A DNA stretch of 64,000 nt from Pseudomonas putida NBRC 14164 (GTDB taxonomy: Bacteria; Pseudomonadota; Gammaproteobacteria; Pseudomonadales; Pseudomonadaceae). The notes beneath the pieces were generated by a model. That model was not told the origin of the DNA. It worked only from the letters and a program-made list of their open reading frames with translations, and made no database searches. Below are positions 43,407 to 52,339 of the stretch, piece after piece (position 1 is the stretch's first letter; every line of letters begins with the position of its first letter). A program made the position numbers and the translations under genes. The stretch lies in the NCBI RefSeq assembly GCF_000412675.1, contig NC_021505.1:4086501-4150500 (forward strand), in the 5' to 3' direction.

Positions 43407-44531
43407 TCAATGAACCACAGCCAACCACGGCAGGTAGGTAACCTTCAGCCCATACCGCTGCTCAAGCGTGCGCAGCAGTGCTTCAGGCTCGTCCAGGTCA
43501 AACACCCCGCTCACCTCCATCGCCGCCAGCTTGCTGTCGGACAGCACGATGCGCCCATGCCGGTAACGCTCAAGCTCCATCAGCACCTGGCCCAGCGGCT
43601 TGCCGTTGAAGATCAGCTTGCCGCGCTGCCAGGCCATCTGCGCACCGGCATCGGCCGCCACCGCCAGTTCATGTTCGCCGACCTTGGCTTCACCGCGTGC
43701 CAACACCACGCGGCCATCGCGACGCACGCTGAAGGTGGCGGCACCACCCTGCACCCGCTCGCCTGCCGTATCGACCACAAACGGCCGCGGATCACCCGTG
43801 GCCTCGAACAAGGCCTCACCGGCAGCCAGCACCACACGGCGTTCGTGCTCACTGAACACCACACTCAGCGCACTGGCGCTGTTCAGCGTCACCCGCGTGC
43901 CGTCCGCCAGGGTAATCACCTGCCGTTCACCCACAGCGGTGTGGTAGTCCGCCAACAACACCGGTGCCTGCTGCCAACCCGCCACAGCGGCAACCAGCAA
44001 CACCACGGAGGCCGCCACACCGGCCTGCTTGAGCCAGTCGCGACAATGACGCAGGGCCTGGCCGATATATTTGGCCACCATGCTCTCGGAAACCCCCAGC
44101 CGCTGTGCAATCTGCGCCTGGGTCAGGCCTTCGACGCGGTTCAGCAACAACGCCTGGCGGGCATTGTCGGGCAGTTTCAGCAGCGCATCGTCAAGGATTT
44201 GCAGGCGCTCACGGGCCAGCAACGTCGCCTCGGGCGCTGGCGCCGGGCAGGTCAGTTCACCGGTCCCGTCACAGTCGTCATGGCTGGCAGCCAGGCGCTG
44301 CTCACGGCGCAAGGCATCAATTGCCAGGTTACCGGCCACGCGGAAGATGAAGCTGCGGGCGTGCAGCACCGGCACCGCCTGTTCATCGACTTTCACCAGC
44401 TTCAGGTAGGTTTCCTGCGCCACGTCGGCTGCGCGCTGGCGGTCGCTCATGCGCCGCGTCAGGAACTGCAACAGGTCGTCGTAGTGCTCCTGGAAAGTCG
44501 CCAGCAGGCCCGACACGGGTGACGTCAGCAT
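43407..44531 (-). CDS. iutY: Fused ECF sigma factor/anti-sigma regulator IutY
   Basis: One reading frame of about 374 residues joins a FecI-type sigma factor and a FecR-type anti-sigma factor, normally separate proteins. Sigma region 2 is in HYDDLLQFLTRRMSDRQRAA and region 4 in LTQAQIAQRLGVSESMVAKY. A single transmembrane helix follows (VAASVVLLVAAVAGW, about 172-190), then the periplasmic FecR domain (GTRVTLNSASALSVVF). This is the IutY architecture of P. putida, where proteolysis releases the sigma part on siderophore binding to IutA. I use the ATG at 44531; a GTG at 44543 would add four residues. A Fur box lies just upstream. Confidence 0.92.
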   Translation of the reverse strand: MLTSPVSGLLATFQEHYDDLLQFLTRRMSDRQRAADVAQETYLKLVKVDEQAVPVLHARSFIFRVAGNLAIDALRREQRLAASHDDCDGTGELTCPAPAPEATLLARERLQILDDALLKLPDNARQALLLNRVEGLTQAQIAQRLGVSESMVAKYIGQALRHCRDWLKQAGVAASVVLLVAAVAGWQQAPVLLADYHTAVGERQVITLADGTRVTLNSASALSVVFSEHERRVVLAAGEALFEATGDPRPFVVDTAGERVQGGAATFSVRRDGRVVLARGEAKVGEHELAVAADAGAQMAWQRGKLIFNGKPLGQVLMELERYRHGRIVLSDSKLAAMEVSGVFDLDEPEALLRTLEQRYGLKVTYLPWLAVVH

Positions 44532-44567
44532 GGGTTTGGGCACTGCCAGCAGGATGAGTTATCGGGC

Positions 44568-44586
44568 GTTAATGAGAAACAGTATC
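44568..44586. promoter_or_regulatory. Fur box upstream of iutY
   Basis: GTTAATGAGAAACAGTATC matches 15 of 19 positions of the Fur consensus GATAATGATAATCATTATC by hand count. It lies 25-55 bases upstream of iutY and on the other side about 80 bases from the LEA-like gene start. Iron repression of iutY fits its role. Confidence 0.75.
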
Positions 44587-44666
44587 TTTCATCTGCAAGG
44601 AGACTTTCAACGCCGACGCGCATTTGCCACACTGACGGTTCGCTCACTCTGGCAAGGTCGCCCGCA

Positions 44667-45149
44667 ATGACTGCCCGCCTGCACCGCTGTAGCCGCCTGT
44701 TTCTCGTCCTGCTGATGGCGTATGGCCTGGGTGCCTGCGCACTGTTCCAGCCACGCGACCCGGTCAACATCAGCGTGATCGGCATCGAGCCGCTGCCCGG
44801 CCAAGAACTGGAACTGCGCATGGCGGTGAAAATGCGCGTGCAAAACCCTAACGAGTCGCCGATCGACTACAACGGCATTGCCCTGAACCTGGAAGTGAAC
44901 GGCCAGCCGCTGGCCGCCGGGGTCAGCGACCAGCAGGGGCACATTGGCCGCTATGACGAAGCGGTGATCGTGGTGCCGGTGAGCATCACGGCGTTTTCCT
45001 TCCTGCGCCAGGCCTATGGGCTGGGCACGGTGGACTCACTGAAGGGTTTGCCCTACAAGCTGCGCGGCAAGCTGGCGGGCGGATTGCTGGGGACCGTGCG
45101 CTTTACTGACGAGGGCAAGCTGGACCTGCCAAAAGGCGCGACCTGGTAA
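44667..45149 (+). CDS. LEA type 2 family lipoprotein-like protein
   Basis: This 160-residue protein has an N-terminal lipoprotein-like signal (LFLVLLMAYGLGACALF, with Cys in a lipobox context) and an LEA_2/WHy domain (VNISVIGIEPLPGQELELRM, VQNPNESPIDYNGIALNLEV). Such immunoglobulin-like domains occur in desiccation or stress-related envelope proteins; no specific activity is known. It is divergent from iutY. Confidence 0.82.
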   Translation: MTARLHRCSRLFLVLLMAYGLGACALFQPRDPVNISVIGIEPLPGQELELRMAVKMRVQNPNESPIDYNGIALNLEVNGQPLAAGVSDQQGHIGRYDEAVIVVPVSITAFSFLRQAYGLGTVDSLKGLPYKLRGKLAGGLLGTVRFTDEGKLDLPKGATW

Positions 45150-45166
45150 GCACCCGCCAGGGGTAT

Positions 45167-45430
45167 TCAGCGGCTGGCGCTGGCGGCGGCCATCAGCTTG
45201 TTGACTTCGCTGCGCACCATGCTGGCGTATTCGGGCGGCGACATGCTCTCCAGTTCGGCGCGCACCCACTCGGCCCATTTACCCTTGCGCCGGGGCTTTT
45301 CGGCGATCAGCCGGGCCGCATCGCCCTTGGCCTTGCCCAGGCTGCTCTGCCACATCTCGAACAGCCGCGCCTTCTCTGCCTCGATCTGCGCCCGTTCCTC
45401 GAAGCTCATGTTGGCCAGATTGAAACTCAT
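45167..45430 (-). CDS. Small conserved hypothetical protein (W-WV-PPEYA-MVR motif)
   Basis: This 87-residue, mainly helical, charged protein ends with KWAEWVRAELESM, then SPPEYASMVRSEVNKL. That segment matches the C-terminus of the 70-residue protein at 8106-8318. The ATG at 45430 (MSFNLANMSF) is used because the longer frame is not supported by a ribosome-binding site. It is convergent with the LEA-like gene; function unknown. Confidence 0.75.
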   Translation of the reverse strand: MSFNLANMSFEERAQIEAEKARLFEMWQSSLGKAKGDAARLIAEKPRRKGKWAEWVRAELESMSPPEYASMVRSEVNKLMAAASASR

Positions 45431-45559
45431 GAAGGTACCTGCAAGTTTGAAAATGGCCGCTATCTTACACCCAGGCAACGCAACATCGGAAAGCCACCGC
45501 AACTTTCCCGACGCAGCGGCATCCATTGTTCACACCACCCCATCAACGAGGACGAGTTC

Positions 45560-45880
45560 ATGGCCCGTAAAAACGCCACACTGGCGGACAGCGATCAGAT
45601 CAAGGACCAGGTATTCAGCGAACTGCAATCGCTGATCGAAGAATCGGAAAAGCTGCTGAACGACAGCGCCGCCCTGGTCGGCGAAGAAGCAGAAACCCTG
45701 CGAGCGCAGGTCAGCCTGAAACTGAAACAGGCACGCCAGGCCGCTGGCACTATGCGCGACAAAGCGCAACCGGTGGTGGACGCCACCCAGGACTACATCG
45801 GCGGCCACCCTTGGCAGACCGTCGCCATTTCCGCCGGCCTGGGGCTGGTGGTGGGTCTGCTGCTGGGGCGGCGCAACTGA
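45560..45880 (+). CDS. DUF883/ElaB-YqjD family membrane-anchored protein
   Basis: This 106-residue protein has an amphipathic coiled region (residues about 10-80; IKDQVFSELQSLIEESEKLL) and a C-terminal helix with a glycine-rich pattern ending in two arginines (TVAISAGLGLVVGLLLGRRN), the family hallmark. E. coli ElaB and YqjD are inner-membrane-anchored and bind ribosomes in stationary phase. It is convergent with miaE. Confidence 0.87.
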   Translation: MARKNATLADSDQIKDQVFSELQSLIEESEKLLNDSAALVGEEAETLRAQVSLKLKQARQAAGTMRDKAQPVVDATQDYIGGHPWQTVAISAGLGLVVGLLLGRRN

Positions 45881-45902
45881 AGCCTGGGCCGCCTGGTGCA
45901 AA

Positions 45903-46520
45903 TCAGGCGGCCAGCGCTTGCGGGATACCGCTGTGGAAGCGCAGTTCCTGGTCCGGGGACTGGATCAGTTCCATTTCTGCAGCGCGTACCAGTTCAATCC
46001 GGCGGGCGATGTCCGCCTCATCACCGTAGTTGTGCGCCAGTTTCAGGTAGCCCTGGTAATGGCGCGCTTCGCTTTTCAGCAGGCCGTGATAGAAGCGGCC
46101 CAATTCTTCGTCCAGGTGCGGCACCAGCGCAGCAAACCGCTCGCAACTGCGTGCCTCGATGAACGCCCCCACCACCAGCGTATCTACCAGCTTGACCGGC
46201 TCGTGGGCGCGCACCAGGCGGCGCAGCCCCGAGGCATAGCGGCCCGCCGACACCGGCCGCAGTGGCACGCCACGGCGCTTCATCAGGCGCAGCACCTGTT
46301 CGTGGTGCACCAGCTCCTCGCGGGCAAGGCGCGACATCATGTTGATCAGGTCGAGGTGGGTGTTGTACTTGGCCATCAGGCTCAAGGCAGTGCTCGCGGC
46401 CTTGAATTCGCAGTTCTTGTGGTCGATCAGCAGGGTTTCCTGGTCGGCGAGCGCCGCTTCGATCCAGGCGTCTGGCGTCGGGCAGCCAAGAAAGGCATCG
46501 ATTTCGGGGATCAGGGACAT
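45903..46520 (-). CDS. miaE: tRNA-(ms2io6A) hydroxylase
   Basis: This 205-residue non-haem di-iron enzyme carries carboxylate/histidine ligands in LAREELVHHEQVLRLM and EARSCERFAALVPHLD, with YHGLLKSEARHYQGYL for the second E-x2-H pair. It hydroxylates ms2i6A at position 37 of tRNAs reading U-starting codons and needs oxygen. It is divergent from the universal stress protein gene. Confidence 0.92.
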   Translation of the reverse strand: MSLIPEIDAFLGCPTPDAWIEAALADQETLLIDHKNCEFKAASTALSLMAKYNTHLDLINMMSRLAREELVHHEQVLRLMKRRGVPLRPVSAGRYASGLRRLVRAHEPVKLVDTLVVGAFIEARSCERFAALVPHLDEELGRFYHGLLKSEARHYQGYLKLAHNYGDEADIARRIELVRAAEMELIQSPDQELRFHSGIPQALAA

Positions 46521-46596
46521 AAGCGTGCAACCACACAGGACAGGCAGGGCCGCCGATTATACCGGCGGCGACGGGCGGCGCCAGTGACTATGCTTG

Positions 46597-46610
46597 TTGA
46601 TGTACATCAA
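46597..46610. promoter_or_regulatory. Anr/Fnr box upstream of universal stress gene
   Basis: TTGATGTACATCAA is a perfect palindromic TTGAT-N4-ATCAA site. Its centre is 74 bases upstream of the usp ATG and about 83 bases from the divergent miaE start. It predicts low-oxygen activation of usp. Confidence 0.75.
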
Positions 46611-46677
46611 GCGCCAGCGGGGGACGCGCCGTCTATAGTCAGGCATTGGTCGCCACCTTTGAAGGGAGCTAACACCC

Positions 46678-47541
46678 ATGCAAGCCGTCCGCAGCATCCT
46701 TGTCGTCCTCGACCCCGAGCACGCCCACAGCCGGGCGCTGACCCGGGCCAAGCTGATTGCCGGCGTCACTGGCGCACGCCTGCACCTGCTGATGTGCGAC
46801 AAAAAGCATGACCACACTGCACTGCTTAGCCTGCTGAGTAGCCAGTTGCACGATGACGGGTACGACAACGTCACCCACGAGGAGGCCTGGCGCGACAACC
46901 TGCACGACACCATCATCTACGTACAGCAGGCCGAGGGCTGCGAGCTGGTGATCAAGGAACACCGCCCGGACAACCCGCTGAAGAAGGCCCTGCTCACCCC
47001 CAGCGACTGGAAGCTGCTGCGTCAATGCCCGTGTGCCGTGCTGATGGTCAAGAGCGAACGGCCGTGGACCGGTGGCAAGATTCTGGCTGCGGTGGACGTG
47101 GGCAACCAGGACGACGACCACCGCCGCCTGCATGCGAGCATCATCGACCATGGCTACGCCATCGCCGGGCTGGCCAAGGGCGAACTGCATGTCATCAGTG
47201 CGCACCCGTCGCCAATGCTGTCGGCCTCTGACCCGACGTACCAGCTGAGCGAGACGATAGAAAACCGCTACCGCGAAGCGTGCAAGGCGTTCCAGGCTGA
47301 ATACGGCATCAGCGACGATTGCCTGCATGTGGCTGAAGGGCCGGCGGATGTGCTGATCCCCTTTACCGAGAAGAAGCTTGATGCGGTGGTGACGGTGATC
47401 GGCACCGTGTGCCGCACGGGGATTTCCGGGGCGTTGATTGGCAATACTTCGGAGGTGGTGCTGGATGCGCTTGAGGGGGATGTGCTGGTGCTCAAGAGCG
47501 AGGAAGCCATCGCCCACCAAGCCGAATTAGCCCGCGGCTGA
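46678..47541 (+). CDS. Tandem universal stress protein (UspA family)
   Basis: This 287-residue protein has two UspA domains: residues about 5-145 (beginning VRSILVVLDPEHAHSRALTR) and about 150-285. The second retains a glycine-rich nucleotide-type loop (VIGTVCRTGISGALIGNTSE). It resembles UspE-type proteins, often induced by oxygen limitation in pseudomonads. An Anr box precedes it, and a REP pair follows. Confidence 0.9.
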   Translation: MQAVRSILVVLDPEHAHSRALTRAKLIAGVTGARLHLLMCDKKHDHTALLSLLSSQLHDDGYDNVTHEEAWRDNLHDTIIYVQQAEGCELVIKEHRPDNPLKKALLTPSDWKLLRQCPCAVLMVKSERPWTGGKILAAVDVGNQDDDHRRLHASIIDHGYAIAGLAKGELHVISAHPSPMLSASDPTYQLSETIENRYREACKAFQAEYGISDDCLHVAEGPADVLIPFTEKKLDAVVTVIGTVCRTGISGALIGNTSEVVLDALEGDVLVLKSEEAIAHQAELARG

Positions 47542-47560
47542 TGCAAGTTCCACAATTGTC

Positions 47561-47692
47561 GCGGTCCCTGTAGGAGCGGCCTTGTGCCGCGAAAGGGCCG
47601 CAAAGCGGCCCCAGCAATTTGTGCATCACAGCTCATATCTGGGGCCGCTTCGCGGCCCTTCGCGACACAAGGCCGCTCCTACAAGGACCGCG
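47561..47692. repeat. REP inverted pair (BIME-like)
   Basis: Arms with CCTGTAGGAGCGGCC and GGCCGCTCCTACAAGGACCG enclose GGGCCGCAAAGCGGCCCC and GGGGCCGCTTCGCGGCCC. The pair lies between the usp stop and the fdsD stop, two converging genes. Confidence 0.85.
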
Positions 47693-47700
47693 CAAATCCG

Positions 47701-47904
47701 CTACGGCATAGCCTCCAGCACCTTCGGGTCCAGCCCCTCTCCTGCATTGGCCTCGATCCATTCTGCCAGCTGCTGGCGCATGGCCGGCGTCCAGAAGCTT
47801 TGCAAATGCTGGCGCACCCCTTGCACCGCCAGCGCACGGTTTGGCTCGCTGTCGAAGTAATGGGCAATCTGGTTGGCCATCTTGACCAGGTTATCGCTGC
47901 TCAT
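47701..47904 (-). CDS. fdsD: NAD-dependent formate dehydrogenase delta subunit
   Basis: This 67-residue FdsD-family protein (LVKMANQIAHYFDSEPNRAL, then WTPAMRQQLAEWI) is the small accessory subunit of FdsGBAD formate dehydrogenases. Its ATG overlaps the fdsA stop at an ATGA junction. It is the last gene of the operon. Confidence 0.9.
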   Translation of the reverse strand: MSSDNLVKMANQIAHYFDSEPNRALAVQGVRQHLQSFWTPAMRQQLAEWIEANAGEGLDPKVLEAMP

Positions 47905-50783
47905 CGGCGCACCTCGGCTTTCTCCGATGTACGGCGTTCCTTCAGCAGGCGCCGCTGTTCGTCACTGAAATCCTGATAGCGCTTTTGCCACTCCGATGGC
48001 TGGAACACTTTCACCACTTCCACTGCCGTCACCTTGTATTCGGGGCAGTTGGTGGCCCAGTCGGAGTTGTCCGTGGTGATCACGTTAGCCCCCGACTCGG
48101 GGAAGTGGAACGTGGTGTACACCACCCCCGGCGCTACCCGCGCACTGACCTTGGCACGCAGCACGGTCTGCCCCGCGCGGCTGCCGATGCCCACCCAGTC
48201 ACCGTCCTGGATGCCGCGGCTTTCGGCGTCGGCCGGGTGGATTTCCAGGCGGTCGGCGTCATGCCAGGCGACGTTGCCGGTACGCCGGGTCTGGGCGCCG
48301 ACGTTGTACTGGCTGAGGATGCGCCCGGTGGTGAGCAGCAACGGGTAGCGGTTGTTGACCTTTTCGTCGGTGGGCACATAGCCGGTGAGCATGAAGCGGC
48401 CCTTGCCACGCACGAACTGGTCGATATGCATGGTCGGCGTGCCATCCGGCGCCGCGTCGTTGCACGGCCACTGCAGGCTGCCATGGCGGTCGATTTCGGC
48501 GTAGCTGACGCGGCGGAAGGTCGGCGTCAGGCGGGCAATCTCGTCCATGATCTCGGACGGGTGGCGGTAGTTCATCGGGTAGCCCAAGGCGTTGGCCAAG
48601 GCTACGGTCCCTTCCCAGTCAGCCTTGCCGGCCAGCGGCTCCATCACCTTGCGCACCCGCGAAATGCGCCGCTCGGCGTTGGTGAAGGTGCCGTCCTTTT
48701 CCAGGAACGAGCTGCCCGGCAGGAACACATGGGCGAATTTGGCCGTTTCGTTGAGGAAGATGTCCTGCACCACCACACATTCCATGGCGCGCAAGGCCGC
48801 CGTGACGTGCTGCGTGTTGGGGTCGCTCTGGGCGATATCCTCGCCCTGGCAGTAAAGGGCCTTGAAGCTGCCGTCCAGCGCTGCCTCGAACATGTTGGGG
48901 ATGCGCAGGCCCGGGTCGGGCTGCAAGGTCACGCCCCAGGCGCGCTCGAACTCGGCGCGCACGCCCTCGTTGGAAATATGCCGATAGCCGGGCAGCTCGT
49001 GGGGGAACGAGCCCATGTCGCACGAACCCTGCACGTTGTTCTGCCCACGCAGCGGGTTCACCCCTACCCCTTCACGGCCGATATTGCCGGTGGCCATGGC
49101 CAGGTTGGCGATCCCCATCACCGCAGTGCTGCCCTGGCTGTGCTCCGTCACGCCCAGGCCGTAGTAGACGGCCGCGTTGCCACCGGTGGCATACAGGCGC
49201 GCCGCGGCGCGGATCTGCTCGGCGGGTACGCCACACACCGGGCCCAGCACCTCGGGGGCGTTGTCTGCCTGGCTGACGAAGTCGCGCCAGCGGGCAAAGT
49301 CTTCGGTTTCGCAGCGGGCATCGATGAAACGCTGGGCCAGCAGGCCCTCGGTGACGATCACGTGGGCCAAGGCATTGAGCATGGCCACGTTGGTACCCGG
49401 GCGCAGTTGCAGGTGAAACTCGGCGCGGGCGTGCGGCGAGTCGACCAGGTCGATGCGCCGTGGGTCGATCACGATCAGCCGCGCCCCCTGGCGCAGGCGG
49501 CGCTTGAGCTGCGAGCCGAACACCGGGTGAGCGTCGGTGGGGTTGGCGCCAATCACCAGCACCACGTCTGCCTGCATCACCGAATCGAAGCTTTGCGTGC
49601 CGGCCGACTCACCCAGGGTCTGCTTGAGGCCATAGCCGGTGGGCGAGTGGCACACCCGCGCGCAGGTATCGACGTTGTTGTTGCCAAACGCCGTACGCAC
49701 CAGTTTTTGCACCAGATAGGCTTCTTCGTTGGTGCAGCGGCTGGAGGTAATGCCACCGATGGAATCGCGCCCGTACTTGAGCTGAATGCGGCGGAACTCG
49801 CTAGCAGCGTAGGTTACCGCTTCGTCCCAGCTCACTTCCTGCCACGGGTCTTCCAGGCGCTTGCGGATCATCGGCTTGGTGATGCGATCCGGGTGGGTGG
49901 CATAGCCCCAGGCAAAGCGGCCCTTGACGCAGGCGTGGCCGTGGTTGGCGCCACCGTTCTTGTCCGGGACCATGCGCACCAGCTGGTCGCCTTTCATTTC
50001 GGCGCGGAACGAACAACCGACGCCGCAGTAGGCGCAGGTGGTGATCACCGAACGCTCAGGCTGACCAAGCTGCACCAGGCTCTTTTCCGTCAGCGTCGCG
50101 GTTGGGCAGGCCTGTACGCAGGCGCCGCACGACACGCATTCGGAGGCGAGGAAGTTATCGCCACCCGCTGCCGCCACCCGCGACTCGAAACCGCGGCCGG
50201 TGATGGTCAGGGCGAAGGTGCCCTGGATGTCTTCGCAGGCGCGCACGCAGCGGCTGCAGACGATGCACTTGCTGGGCTCGTAATCGAAATACGGGTTGGA
50301 TACGTCCTTTTTCTCGGCCAGGTGGTTGGCGCCGTCGTAGCCGTAGCGCACCTCGCGCAGGCCCACCTGGCCGGCCACGGTCTGCAGCTCGCAGTTGCCG
50401 TTGGCCGAGCACGTCAGGCAGTCCAGCGGGTGGTCGGAAATGTACAACTCCATCACGTTGCGGCGCAGGCCGGCCAGGCGTGGCGTTTCGGTACGCACCA
50501 CCATGCCTTCGCTGACCGGCGTGGTGCAGGACGCCGGGTAACCGCGCATGCCGTCGATTTCCACCATGCACATGCGGCATGAGCCGAAGGCTTCGAGGCT
50601 GTCGGTGGCACACAGTTTGGGGATGCTGGTGCCGAGCATGGCCGCAGCGCGCATTACCGAGGTGCCGGCAGGTACGCTGATCGGGCGGCCATCGATGCTC
50701 AGGCTGACCTGCACTTCGCTGTCACGGGCCGGGGTGCCGAAGTCGCTACTTCTATCAGAAGCGGGGTCGAAGAAATTGATCAC
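47901..50783 (-). CDS. fdsA: NAD-dependent formate dehydrogenase catalytic (molybdenum) subunit
   Basis: This 960-residue subunit oxidises formate to CO2 at a bis-MGD molybdenum centre. Iron-sulphur motifs are in order: [2Fe-2S] with FGSCRMCMVEIDG, the Cys-x-x-Cys cluster in HPLDCLTCSANGNCELQ, two ferredoxin-type motifs (CIVCSRCVRACEDIQG and CVSCGACVQACPTATL) and CAYCGVGCSF. The molybdenum ligand is a Cys in TCARVCHSPTG, not selenocysteine. The start is a GTG at 50783, overlapping the fdsB stop; longer versions lie inside fdsB. It is in operon fdsG-B-A-D. Confidence 0.94.
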   Translation of the reverse strand: MINFFDPASDRSSDFGTPARDSEVQVSLSIDGRPISVPAGTSVMRAAAMLGTSIPKLCATDSLEAFGSCRMCMVEIDGMRGYPASCTTPVSEGMVVRTETPRLAGLRRNVMELYISDHPLDCLTCSANGNCELQTVAGQVGLREVRYGYDGANHLAEKKDVSNPYFDYEPSKCIVCSRCVRACEDIQGTFALTITGRGFESRVAAAGGDNFLASECVSCGACVQACPTATLTEKSLVQLGQPERSVITTCAYCGVGCSFRAEMKGDQLVRMVPDKNGGANHGHACVKGRFAWGYATHPDRITKPMIRKRLEDPWQEVSWDEAVTYAASEFRRIQLKYGRDSIGGITSSRCTNEEAYLVQKLVRTAFGNNNVDTCARVCHSPTGYGLKQTLGESAGTQSFDSVMQADVVLVIGANPTDAHPVFGSQLKRRLRQGARLIVIDPRRIDLVDSPHARAEFHLQLRPGTNVAMLNALAHVIVTEGLLAQRFIDARCETEDFARWRDFVSQADNAPEVLGPVCGVPAEQIRAAARLYATGGNAAVYYGLGVTEHSQGSTAVMGIANLAMATGNIGREGVGVNPLRGQNNVQGSCDMGSFPHELPGYRHISNEGVRAEFERAWGVTLQPDPGLRIPNMFEAALDGSFKALYCQGEDIAQSDPNTQHVTAALRAMECVVVQDIFLNETAKFAHVFLPGSSFLEKDGTFTNAERRISRVRKVMEPLAGKADWEGTVALANALGYPMNYRHPSEIMDEIARLTPTFRRVSYAEIDRHGSLQWPCNDAAPDGTPTMHIDQFVRGKGRFMLTGYVPTDEKVNNRYPLLLTTGRILSQYNVGAQTRRTGNVAWHDADRLEIHPADAESRGIQDGDWVGIGSRAGQTVLRAKVSARVAPGVVYTTFHFPESGANVITTDNSDWATNCPEYKVTAVEVVKVFQPSEWQKRYQDFSDEQRRLLKERRTSEKAEVRR

Positions 50784-52339
50784 TGCGCAGCCTCCGTGGT
50801 GGTCAGCCCAAAATCGGCGGGGAAGTACTTGAGGGCGCTGGCCACCGGGTAGGCAGTCATGCCGCCCATGGCGCACAGCGAGCCGTACTGCATGGTGTCG
50901 CAGAGGTCGCGCAGCAACAGGGCCTGGTCGTGGCGTTCGGTGAAATCAGTCGTTGCGATCAACCGGTCGACCACCTCCATGCCACGGGTGGAGCCGATGC
51001 GGCATGGGGTGCACTTGCCGCAGGATTCTTCGGCGCAGAACTGCAGGGCGAAGCGCGCCATGCTGGCCATGTTCAGGGTATCGTCGGCCACCACCACACC
51101 GCCGTGGCCGAGCATCGCGCCCATGGCGGCGAAGGCTTCATAGTCCAGCGGGGTGTCGAAGTGGCTGGGGGGTACCCAGGCGCCGAGCGGGCCGCCGACC
51201 TGCGCAGCCTTCAGCGGCCGGCCACTGGCCGTCCCGCCGCCGTAGCCCTCCACCAGCTCGCGCAGGGTCAGGCCGAACGCACGCTCCACCAGGCCGCCCT
51301 GGCGGATATTGCCAGCCAGCTGGAAAGGCATGGTGCCCAGCGACCGGCCCATGCCGAAATCGCGATAGAACGCTGCCCCCTTGGCGAGGATGATGGGCAC
51401 TGAAGCCAGGGTGAGCACGTTGTGCACCAGTGTGGGCAGGCCGAACAGGCCTTGCAGCGCGGGCAGTGGCGGCTTGGCACGGACAATGCCACGCTTGCCC
51501 TCGATGGATTCGAGCAGCGCAGTTTCTTCGCCGCAGATGTAGGCGCCGGCACCCACCCGTACTTCCAGGTCGAACGCCTGGCCGCTGCCGGCTACGTCGG
51601 TGCCGAGGTAGCCGGCATCACGGGCGATGGCGAAGGCCTGGTCCAGCACGCGAATGGCATCCGGGTATTCCGAGCGCACATAGATGTAGCCCTTGTCGGC
51701 CCCCACGGCGAGGCCGGCAATGATCATGCCCTCGATCAGCAGGAAGGGGTCGCCTTCCATCAGCATACGGTCGGCGAAGGTGCCGGAGTCGCCCTCGTCG
51801 GCGTTGCACACCACGTACTTCTGCCCAGCCCCGGCGTCGCGCACGGTGCGCCACTTGATGCCGGCCGGGAACGCCGCACCGCCACGGCCACGCAGGCCGG
51901 AGTCGAGCACGGCCGCGACCACTTCGGCACCGTTCAGGGCCACGGCCGCTTCAAGGCCGGCGAAGCCACCATGGGCGCGATAGTCGTCCAGCGATAATGG
52001 GCGGGAAATGCCGGCGCGGGCGAATAGCAACCGCTGCTGGGTTTTCAGGTAAGGGATTTCTTCGACCAGCCCCAACGCCAGCGAGTGGCCACCTGGCTCA
52101 CCGGCCAGGGCGTCGAGCAATGCCGGCACGTCTTGTGGGGTAACCGGGCCGAAGCCCAGGCGCCCTTGCGCACTCTCGCACTCGATCAGCGGCTCCAGCC
52201 AGTACAGCCCGCGAGAGCTGGTGCGCTGGATATCCAGCGGCAACTGGCGGCGCTCGGCCTCGCGCTGCAAGGCCTCGGCAACCTGGTCGCTCCCCACGGC
52301 ACGGGCCACCGAATCGCACGGGATGTAGAGCTTCAGCAT
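50780..52339 (-). CDS. fdsB: NAD-dependent formate dehydrogenase beta subunit
   Basis: This 519-residue NuoF-like subunit passes electrons to NAD. Motifs are the FMN/NAD-binding GLRGRGGAAFPAGIKW, VCNADEGDSGTFADR, GAYICGEETALLESIEGKRG and the [4Fe-4S] segment CGKCTPCRIGSTRG. The N-terminal 120 or so residues hold the extra domain typical of FdsB. It starts at 52339 (MLKLYIPCDS), overlapping the fdsG stop; the GTGA junction with fdsA implies translational coupling. Confidence 0.94.
   Translation of the reverse strand: MLKLYIPCDSVARAVGSDQVAEALQREAERRQLPLDIQRTSSRGLYWLEPLIECESAQGRLGFGPVTPQDVPALLDALAGEPGGHSLALGLVEEIPYLKTQQRLLFARAGISRPLSLDDYRAHGGFAGLEAAVALNGAEVVAAVLDSGLRGRGGAAFPAGIKWRTVRDAGAGQKYVVCNADEGDSGTFADRMLMEGDPFLLIEGMIIAGLAVGADKGYIYVRSEYPDAIRVLDQAFAIARDAGYLGTDVAGSGQAFDLEVRVGAGAYICGEETALLESIEGKRGIVRAKPPLPALQGLFGLPTLVHNVLTLASVPIILAKGAAFYRDFGMGRSLGTMPFQLAGNIRQGGLVERAFGLTLRELVEGYGGGTASGRPLKAAQVGGPLGAWVPPSHFDTPLDYEAFAAMGAMLGHGGVVVADDTLNMASMARFALQFCAEESCGKCTPCRIGSTRGMEVVDRLIATTDFTERHDQALLLRDLCDTMQYGSLCAMGGMTAYPVASALKYFPADFGLTTTEAAQ

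Noticed and set aside
47985..50582. An 865-codon open frame antisense to fdsA
   Set aside because: The minus-strand frame encodes all iron-sulphur and molybdenum motifs; the antisense frame shows only Ala/Gly/Val-rich shadow sequence.
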